A stretch of 20,792 nucleotides of DNA from Candidatus Dojkabacteria bacterium UBA2259 (GTDB lineage: Bacteria > Patescibacteriota > Dojkabacteria > SC72), in NCBI GenBank assembly GCA_002347605.1, contig DDXN01000009.1, forward strand, positions 18,577 to 39,368, in the 5' to 3' direction. Shown here in pieces: positions 14,690-20,792 of the stretch. The translations under genes were made by a program, and so were the position numbers. The notes beneath the pieces are model-generated. The model was not told the origin of the DNA. It made no database searches and saw only the letters and a program-made list of their open reading frames with translations. The first letter of the stretch is position 1. The number at the start of each line of letters is the position of its first letter.

Positions 14690-16330
14690 TTACCTATTAG
14701 CTACCTTTTTTTCAAATCCTGCCATATACATCTCTCTCTTTTTCTCTCTGTCTACAACAAACATACTATTTGGGACATTGTATACCAAAACTCCGAGTAT
14801 GAGAAGCAAAATTCCAGTAGCTATTCTACCTAAGGTAGTATCAAACAGACCAGTTGCAGGGATTTCAATAAGGCAGTCAGCTGTAATTTCGGCTGTTGCT
14901 TGAATGGTATCACCAGTAACTGGAGTAAGAGTAACTGTATTATTGTAATCACCAAAATTAGCTTTCTCAATCAAAAGTTTGTATGAATATACCTGTGATG
15001 AACCTGCTGGTATGGAAAGTGCTGGTGAGAAACTCCACAAGATTTTTCCATTAGAATACTGTCCTGGAGATGTAATATCTGTAGGTACTATACTTGCAGA
15101 TAGGATTTTTGAATCAAGAACATCCTCAATTTGAGATACATTACCAATACCACTACCTGTATTTGTAACAGTAATGGTATATATTAATTCAGATTTAGGA
15201 TTATCTGTTCCTTCATCTATACAGCTTTCTACTGCACTTTTAACAATATTTAAACCTGGAGATTCTTCCTCAACAAGTGTAAATGTAGTTGTAAGAGTAC
15301 AATTAGAACCTACTGCACCCAGAGAGTCAGCCCATGAGAAAGTAATTGTATATGTACCTACTGCTAGATTGGTTAATGTTCCAGATATTGTTATTGGAGA
15401 GGTTGTACCTGTTGTAGTTGGAGTAATTGATTGACCACTTGTACATAAAGCAACAGAACCTGTACATAGCTTAGAAGTAATACTGGCTTTATCTATACCA
15501 TTACTATCTTGAGCTGTTAAACTATATGGAATAGCTGTACCAACAGTATATGTCCCTGTAGGTCTAGTAACCCATGCACCACTATCACATACATTTGTTT
15601 CGGTAGCTGGTTTACAATATCTAAATACATAGGTTGGATTATTACAGTCTGGATGGTGCGCAACACAAGAGACCGAACTCTTTGCGCATCCACCTCCACT
15701 CTCGTGATTAGTTGAATCTCCACAATCAGTGTACCCAGATGGACAACCCCCTGGTGTACAAGATGGGGGATTACCACTACAAGACCAAGGATCTGCAGGA
15801 TCAACTCCAGTACAACTTTCACATCTACATACTGGTTCACTTTCTGGATCATTTGTTCCACTCATTACTACTTGTGGCCATTCACATATAGTATCTTGAC
15901 AGTCTCCTTCAACTGGGGGCTCATCAGGCTCATCAGCTACACAGGTATAACCCGATATAACATGACATGTATGAGTAGTTGGATTTACACAAGTTACTGT
16001 GACACCATCGTAGGGTAATATTCGACATCTATATCCAGCACCACAGCAATAATCTGGGTCACTATCTTCTCCTGTACAGTCCGATGCTGGAATTCCTCCT
16101 TCATCGGCATTACACGATATGGGTTGACAAGTAAAACCTGCTACACATCCAGGACCACCCTCAGACACAGGTACACAACAAGCTCCTGCTCCACCACCGG
16201 CTTGACTCTCCTGTGGAGCTACAGTCTCTTTCTGATTAACTCTCCATATTAAATAACCTAATGCTCCAGATAGTAATACTATTGTTAATGCAAATACTAC
16301 TTTAGTTGTTTTTGTTAACCTTAAAGCCAT
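14690..16330 (-). CDS. Cysteine-rich cell-surface protein with DUF11-like domain and IPATG sortase-like tail
   Basis: The 546-residue product has an N-terminal membrane segment (about 11-30), a cysteine-rich ectodomain with 26 Cys between residues 51 and 248, an Ig-like segment (about 255-352), a DUF11-type repeat domain (about 360-480; KSELIYTITVTNTGSGIGNV) and a tail of IPATG (490-494), a hydrophobic segment (about 501-520) and a basic end (REKKREMYM). IPATG plus hydrophobic plus positive charge resembles an LPXTG sorting signal, though the cytoplasmic tail is longer than usual; a permanently double-anchored protein is the alternative. The even number of Cys in the rich region suggests many disulfides and hence an oxidising envelope. 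It sits between rseP and rpsU with no SD. Its role is unknown; surface adhesion or a cell-cell contact structure is plausible. Confidence 0.75.
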   Translation of the reverse strand: MALRLTKTTKVVFALTIVLLSGALGYLIWRVNQKETVAPQESQAGGGAGACCVPVSEGGPGCVAGFTCQPISCNADEGGIPASDCTGEDSDPDYCCGAGYRCRILPYDGVTVTCVNPTTHTCHVISGYTCVADEPDEPPVEGDCQDTICEWPQVVMSGTNDPESEPVCRCESCTGVDPADPWSCSGNPPSCTPGGCPSGYTDCGDSTNHESGGGCAKSSVSCVAHHPDCNNPTYVFRYCKPATETNVCDSGAWVTRPTGTYTVGTAIPYSLTAQDSNGIDKASITSKLCTGSVALCTSGQSITPTTTGTTSPITISGTLTNLAVGTYTITFSWADSLGAVGSNCTLTTTFTLVEEESPGLNIVKSAVESCIDEGTDNPKSELIYTITVTNTGSGIGNVSQIEDVLDSKILSASIVPTDITSPGQYSNGKILWSFSPALSIPAGSSQVYSYKLLIEKANFGDYNNTVTLTPVTGDTIQATAEITADCLIEIPATGLFDTTLGRIATGILLLILGVLVYNVPNSMFVVDREKKREMYMAGFEKKVANR

Positions 16331-16369
16331 TAGGACAGTAAATTATTTTTTTACTTACTTAAAGATATA

Positions 16370-17509
16370 CTATTTAAACAAACTCTTCAACTGTTCTATA
16401 TTAACTATATCCTTGATCATGATTATTACAATAAAAAGGATTAAAAATATAAAACTAAGATTCATAATAACAGCCTCTACCTTCTGATTTAAATCCCTTC
16501 TAACGATTGACTCAATAAAAAGGATAAAGAAACGACCACCATCTAATGCAGGAATAGGTAAAAGATTAATAACTGCTAAAGACAAAGATAGATCTGCCAG
16601 AATACCAAGAAAAGTAATTAAACCAAGTGTTTTAAAATAGTCAATTATTAAGTAGATACCAATTGGGCCACTTACAGTATTAGAAAGCTCTGAATAATCG
16701 CCTGTCTGTTTAGCTTCAGATATAATTGAGGAAAAAGCAGTAACTGAAAGTTTAACAATATTTATAGAGTGACTAACACCAGATAATATCTTGTTTTTAG
16801 TATAGTCAATATACACATCATAATTATACCCAGTATACACACCTATCTTACCCTTATCACTAACTAAAACATCAAAATAATTACACTTCTTTTCCATATT
16901 ACAAGCATAGATACTAACCTTTTGAGATTTATACCCACCCAAAATCTCTGTTAGTGCAGAGTAATCATCAACCAGCTGCTCATTTATTGATACAATATAT
17001 CCCTTCTCAAACATCTCGGAATCGATTGCACCACCCTCATTTACTACCTCATATGGAATATCTGAAACTCTCTGCTTAGAAATAGTAGCACCAACAGGTT
17101 TAAAATCTTGATAGCTACTCCCTATACCCATCCTCCATCCATTACTACCAAGATATATCGTATACAGTAGAATAGCTAAGAGTATATTCATAGTAACCCC
17201 AGCTAACATAACAAACATCTGTGCTATTTTACTCTTGTTTTTTAAATTCCCTTTCTCTTTCCTATCCTCTTTCTCTTTTGTTGGATCTCCATCTCCTAAT
17301 ATTTTTACATATCCACCAAATGGAAGAACACGAATACTATACAGTGTACCCTTTTTTCTCCTTGATAATATCTTAGGTCCAAAACCTATTGAAAATTCTA
17401 ACACTTTCGCTTTTACTATCCTTGCTGAAAGAAAGTGTCCTAACTCATGTACAAAAGTTAAAATACTGATTACAACAAGAAGTAAGATAATATTTACAAC
17501 AATAGACAT
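16370..17509 (-). CDS. rseP: Site-2 intramembrane metalloprotease, RseP/RasP family
   Basis: Site-2 proteases cut membrane-bound substrates such as anti-sigma factors and signal-peptide remnants. The 379-residue product has HELGH in the first membrane segment (H21, E22, H25), the GYVKILGDGD loop (66-75), a PDZ-like periplasmic region (about 135-220), GPIG (281-284) and the third zinc ligand in LLPIPALDGGR (D323) inside the C-terminal membrane segments. It follows frr after 25 bp; the uppS, cdsA and dxr genes that normally stand between them in bacteria are missing here. No SD is seen. Confidence 0.93.
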   Translation of the reverse strand: MSIVVNIILLLVVISILTFVHELGHFLSARIVKAKVLEFSIGFGPKILSRRKKGTLYSIRVLPFGGYVKILGDGDPTKEKEDRKEKGNLKNKSKIAQMFVMLAGVTMNILLAILLYTIYLGSNGWRMGIGSSYQDFKPVGATISKQRVSDIPYEVVNEGGAIDSEMFEKGYIVSINEQLVDDYSALTEILGGYKSQKVSIYACNMEKKCNYFDVLVSDKGKIGVYTGYNYDVYIDYTKNKILSGVSHSINIVKLSVTAFSSIISEAKQTGDYSELSNTVSGPIGIYLIIDYFKTLGLITFLGILADLSLSLAVINLLPIPALDGGRFFILFIESIVRRDLNQKVEAVIMNLSFIFLILFIVIIMIKDIVNIEQLKSLFK

Positions 17510-17527
17510 ATTACTTAAAATAAGATT

Positions 17528-17533
17528 ATTATA
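17528..17533 (-). promoter_or_regulatory. Possible -10 element before rseP
   Basis: TATAAT in the 25-bp frr-rseP gap, 18 nt from the rseP ATG. No clear -35; cotranscription with frr is equally likely. Confidence 0.25.
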
Positions 17534-17534
17534 T

Positions 17535-18080
17535 TTATACAGTCATTAGCTCTTCCTCTTTTTTCTCTCTAATTTCCTCTATTTCTGCATTACTCTCTTT
17601 AACAAGTTTCTCACCCTCTTCCCTTAGCATATCGGCTTGGTCTTGGGAAAAACCACTTTTTTGTTGTTCATCTATCTCTTGCATAAACTTTTGTCTAACC
17701 TGCCTTACTGCAATTCTAGCATCCTCTACCCTATCTTTCATAACCTTAACATATTCAATTCTCCTTTCCTCTGTTAAATCAGGTATAGATACTCTAATGT
17801 GGTCTCCCTCTGATACAGCACTAAAGCCCATATTCGCAGAAGATATCCCTTTTGATATTGCATCAAGAATATTCTTATCCCAAGGTATTACAACCAAGGA
17901 TCTATTATCAGTAACATTTATGGTTGCATAGTTTTTTAATGGAGCCTGTGTCTCATATGCATTAACCAAAATATCTTGGATTAACTCTGGTGTGGCCCTA
18001 CCCGTTCTTATTTGGGAAAGATCCTCAACAAGATTGCTGACACATTTTTCTAAATCAATTTTAAAAATATCAGTATCCAT
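17535..18080 (-). CDS. frr: Ribosome recycling factor
   Basis: RRF splits post-termination ribosomes together with EF-G. The 181-residue protein has the family features IRTGRATPELI (24-34), the beta domain with QAPLKNYATINVTDNRSLVV (45-64), WDKN (67-70) and the long helical C-terminal region (RVSIPDLTEERRIEYVKVMK from about 101). Length fits (about 185). It has its own promoter (18112-18140) and probably leads frr-rseP. Confidence 0.96.
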   Translation of the reverse strand: MDTDIFKIDLEKCVSNLVEDLSQIRTGRATPELIQDILVNAYETQAPLKNYATINVTDNRSLVVIPWDKNILDAISKGISSANMGFSAVSEGDHIRVSIPDLTEERRIEYVKVMKDRVEDARIAVRQVRQKFMQEIDEQQKSGFSQDQADMLREEGEKLVKESNAEIEEIREKKEEELMTV

Positions 18081-18111
18081 ATTCTTTAATGTACAAAGTT
18101 ATATACAACAT

Positions 18112-18140
18112 ATGATATTCTAAAATCAGATTATTCTCAA
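18112..18140 (-). promoter_or_regulatory. Sigma-70-type promoter of frr
   Basis: TTGAGA (18135-18140) and TATCAT (18112-18117), each 5 of 6 to consensus, are 17 bp apart on the minus strand. The start near 18105 leaves a leader of about 25 nt before the ATG, without an SD. Confidence 0.5.
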
Positions 18141-18148
18141 TATCACAA

Positions 18149-20470
18149 CTAACCTTTTCTTCCTCCACTTTTCCTTTTCAATCCAAGTCTCTCAAACATA
18201 TCTCCCTCATATTCACTGCCTTTTTTTTCTTTTACAACCTTATCTCCTTTTACTAAAGGAATTGTGAAACTAAATGTACTACCCTTTCCAATACTACTGT
18301 CTATTGAAATTTTTCCTCCATGTATTTTAATCAAGCCAAATGTAACAAAAAGGCCTAATCCAGAGCCACCGGGTCTAATCAATGGAAAACTCCCACCCTT
18401 TTCTCTTTCAGTATATTGATTCGATCTGTAAAACTTCTGTCCAATTCTTTTAAGATCTTTCTTATGCATACCATCTCCAGTATCTTGGATATCTACTTTA
18501 GCATACTTCCCATCATTAGAAACTCTGATCTCAACACCACCTTTATTCGTGTATTTGACAGCATTACTAATTAGATTATCAACTATCTCTTGAATCCTAA
18601 CCCTATCAGCAAAAACCTGTGGATACTTCTCCCAATTTATTGGTTTGTTAAATCTCATATATAGACCCTTTTCCTTCGCATCTTTCTCATACCCCATTAT
18701 TCCATCTTCAATAACATCAATGATATCAACAGGCTCTCTATTTATTTCTAATTGACCATCTTCTAATTTTGTTGCGCTAAGAAGCACATTAATTAAAGCA
18801 ATCTCTCTTTGTATATTCTCTCCTAATATCCTCATATATTTTTCAGATTTCTCACTAATAGTTCCCTTAGAACTTTTATTCATCTGATTATCTAAAAGCT
18901 CATGATAGTTTCTAATAATGGTCATTGGGGTTCGTAGTTCATGCCCCATTATATCTATCATATCGTGTTCTTTTCTTCTTGCTTCGTTTAATTGGTTAAC
19001 TTTCTCTTTTAAATCTTTAGTCTGTTCTTCAACCTTTGTCTTTAAAGTCTCATTGAAACTCTGAACCTCTTTATAAAGGATTGCCCTACCAATAGCAACA
19101 CTAGCATTAGCAATAATATCTTCTAAAAACCTCAAATCTTCAACAGAGAAAGGATCAGAATTCTTTTTATTTCCAACAACTATTATTCCATTCAATTGAA
19201 CCTTTCTATTTAATGGAAGAATAGCAGATATCTCTTCATCTTCCATACACTTAATTATCTTATCTAATCTGTTTTTTACATCTTTGGGATCTTTTCCCTC
19301 AAGTTTCTTTACTTCCTCTAACACTAGTACAGGATCTTTTCCAATATCTTCCCAATAGTTAATAACTTGTAAAAGATCTCTAACATTTTCTAATTTGAAA
19401 CCAATTAACTTTTTGTATAGCACCTTACTATTCTCCTTATCAAAGAGAACCACTCCTACCTTCTCTAAATCCAAAAATTTCTTAACCGTATTAACGACAT
19501 AAACAGATATTTTGTCCATATCTAGTTCGGTACTTGTTGACTTTAGAAACTTACTTAACATATCTGAAGGATGTCGATCAATATACATTATCTTGTCCTC
19601 AATTACCCTGTATATATAGTTGTCAAATTTCAAATATACCCAAGAATATATGGGAGCTACTACAATAGATACTAAAATAGTATTTGTCTCAAATATTCCC
19701 CCAAATATAATGGTAGTTAACCATCCAAACAGATAGAAACCAAGTAACCAAAAAATAGATAAAACAATAAAGAAGATTATCTTCCCGAGAAGAAATCTAA
19801 TACCCAGAAATCTATGTTTTACTATAGAGGTAAATGAGAAGCCCGCAAAAATAACTAAAAATGTAGGACCTAAACTAGAAAGAAAGAATATCTTGAAAAC
19901 AATTGGAAGTATTAGGTTTGTTATAATAGCTCCAATCGCAGTGAATACTGCACCTAGAAGTAAATATTGAAGTTGGATTTTTTCTAACCCAATAGCTTTT
20001 CTATACTTTTTTATTAAGAGATATACAGATAACCCTAAAAGTGTAATTAAATTTAAAACATAAAGTAGAATACAGGAACCAAATTCAATACTTGAATATC
20101 CCCCTTCTAAGGTAACATTTTTAACAATCAAGGGTGTAAAACTCAGTATTACAACCAATATACTTGAGAATCCTGTTAGTAGATAGTATTTTCGTTTAAT
20201 AATAGATTCCGAATTTGGAAATACAGAAGCAAACAGGAAGAGTGCAAATACTAAAAAAGTTGTCGAAATAAAGATACACTTATTAGCCATAAGAACTATT
20301 TCATATGTTTCTAATGTATTAGAAAGATAGTTTGAAAATATCCACAGAATCGCTCCAATGATGAGAAGAAGGAAAAAAATATTAGTCTTTGAATGTATAT
20401 TCGACTTGAAAGCAGAGATACCAAGAAATAGTAGAACTACACTCAATATAATCAGAAACATCAATTCCAT
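18149..20470 (-). CDS. Multi-pass membrane sensor histidine kinase (7TM, GAF-like, HisKA, HATPase)
   Basis: The 773-residue kinase starts with many transmembrane segments in the first 280 residues, including a pattern like the N-terminal 7TM histidine kinase region (FASVFPNSE, 80-88). A GAF-like segment follows (about 315-462), then a coiled coil (about 465-500), HisKA with MGHELRTPM (508-516; phosphoacceptor H510), and a HATPase domain with DNLISNAVKY (631-640), DTGDGM (663-668) and GGSGLGLF (701-708). A basic tail closes it. All catalytic motifs are intact; no receiver domain is attached and no response regulator is encoded in the window. It lies 28 bp from the upstream partial gene and 68 bp from frr. 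The signal is unknown. Confidence 0.9.
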   Translation of the reverse strand: MELMFLIILSVVLLFLGISAFKSNIHSKTNIFFLLLIIGAILWIFSNYLSNTLETYEIVLMANKCIFISTTFLVFALFLFASVFPNSESIIKRKYYLLTGFSSILVVILSFTPLIVKNVTLEGGYSSIEFGSCILLYVLNLITLLGLSVYLLIKKYRKAIGLEKIQLQYLLLGAVFTAIGAIITNLILPIVFKIFFLSSLGPTFLVIFAGFSFTSIVKHRFLGIRFLLGKIIFFIVLSIFWLLGFYLFGWLTTIIFGGIFETNTILVSIVVAPIYSWVYLKFDNYIYRVIEDKIMYIDRHPSDMLSKFLKSTSTELDMDKISVYVVNTVKKFLDLEKVGVVLFDKENSKVLYKKLIGFKLENVRDLLQVINYWEDIGKDPVLVLEEVKKLEGKDPKDVKNRLDKIIKCMEDEEISAILPLNRKVQLNGIIVVGNKKNSDPFSVEDLRFLEDIIANASVAIGRAILYKEVQSFNETLKTKVEEQTKDLKEKVNQLNEARRKEHDMIDIMGHELRTPMTIIRNYHELLDNQMNKSSKGTISEKSEKYMRILGENIQREIALINVLLSATKLEDGQLEINREPVDIIDVIEDGIMGYEKDAKEKGLYMRFNKPINWEKYPQVFADRVRIQEIVDNLISNAVKYTNKGGVEIRVSNDGKYAKVDIQDTGDGMHKKDLKRIGQKFYRSNQYTEREKGGSFPLIRPGGSGLGLFVTFGLIKIHGGKISIDSSIGKGSTFSFTIPLVKGDKVVKEKKGSEYEGDMFERLGLKRKSGGRKG

Positions 20471-20490
20471 ATATCAAAGATATTAAGATT

Positions 20491-20496
20491 AGTATA
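20491..20496 (-). promoter_or_regulatory. Possible -10 element before the histidine kinase
   Basis: TATACT on the minus strand in the short gap upstream of the kinase, 20 nt from its ATG. No clear -35; cotranscription with the upstream gene is also possible. Confidence 0.25.
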
Positions 20497-20498
20497 CC

Positions 20499-20792
20499 TT
20501 ATACTCCAGTATACCATTCAAAACCCTTAACGTCTTCTCCCTTTAGGAATTTAGCTATACCTTCACTTGAACCTTTTGTTTCTGCATTCCCGATAGATTC
20601 CTCTATGTTTATCAAAACAGGTGTGGAATCTGATCCTAAATATTTTACAGATGGACCTATCTTAGGCAGACCAAAATTGAAAACAAAACCATTCAACAAC
20701 CTTACAACAGAGTTATCTGTTGTAGCCAACCACTCTGGTATATTATTTGCCCTGCTATACTGAGCAGCAATTCTTAATAAGGCAACTGAGAC
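20499..20792 (-). CDS. C-terminal part of an unrecognised protein (runs off window end)
   Basis: The frame is open to the window edge for 97 codons before the TAA; the TTG at 20729 is inside it and is not a needed start. The visible end begins VSVALLRIAAQYSRANNIPE, is Gly/Ser-containing and closes with FEWYTGV. It has no obvious membrane segment and no motif I can name. Only the C-terminus is seen, so no function is offered. It precedes the histidine kinase on the same strand by 28 bp. Confidence 0.6.
   Translation of the reverse strand, partial: VSVALLRIAAQYSRANNIPEWLATTDNSVVRLLNGFVFNFGLPKIGPSVKYLGSDSTPVLINIEESIGNAETKGSSEGIAKFLKGEDVKGFEWYTGV

Noticed and set aside
15517..15861. 114-codon ORF inside the Cys-rich protein gene
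   Set aside because: Alternative frame of a Cys/Gly/Pro-rich coding stretch; no start signal or recognisable product.
1..20792. CRISPR arrays, insertion sequences, phage genes
   Set aside because: No regularly spaced repeats, transposase motifs, terminal inverted repeats or phage structural genes were seen on either strand.

Overview
The window is gene-dense, AT-rich bacterial chromosome that uses the standard code. All reading frames are intact, TAA and TAG are the usual stops, and TGA is used once. Small intergenic gaps, 10-nt gene overlaps, missing Shine-Dalgarno (SD) sequences at most genes, compact versions of large proteins (Mfd of about 790 residues) and several secreted proteins of unknown type together suggest a reduced genome of the Candidate Phyla Radiation (Patescibacteria). 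A low-GC lineage such as Dojkabacteria/WS6 or Microgenomates would fit. This placement is an inference; no 16S rRNA or phylogenetic marker comparison was possible.

Left end (1-4399): the 5' end of a tRNA-Ser gene leaves the window on the minus strand. Facing away from it is a four-gene plus-strand cassette of exported proteins. The first two are secreted proteins that appear to share a diverged C-terminal beta-rich domain. The next two are tandem, signal-peptide-bearing, C-terminally membrane-anchored proteins laid out like the DUF916/DUF3324 partner proteins of Firmicutes WxL cell-surface operons. This is the best candidate in the window for an undescribed surface system.

Middle (4385-11755, minus strand): a DNA/RNA maintenance block reads mfd, dnaX, ybaB, recR, cysS, rnhC. 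dnaX-ybaB-recR is a classic bacterial cluster (clamp loader, nucleoid protein, recombination mediator). cysS and rnhC are coupled by an ATGA overlap. Mfd lacks its usual C-terminal autoinhibitory domain. A single plus-strand gene (11798-13033) encodes a YdjM-like membrane protein fused to a Ca-binding-type loop and what looks like a dead NlpC/P60 domain; it converges on pth with a 47-bp overlap.

Right part (12987-20792, minus strand): a translation block rpsU-yqeY-ybeY-pth is driven by an extended -10 promoter and, uniquely in the window, a perfect SD at rpsU. Upstream of it lie a cysteine-rich surface protein with a sortase-like IPATG tail, the site-2 protease rseP, ribosome recycling factor frr, a multi-pass hybrid-free histidine kinase, and the C-terminal end of an unrecognised protein that runs off the window.

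No gap between genes exceeds 300 bases. I saw no mobile elements, CRISPR arrays, rRNA genes or convincing intrinsic terminators.
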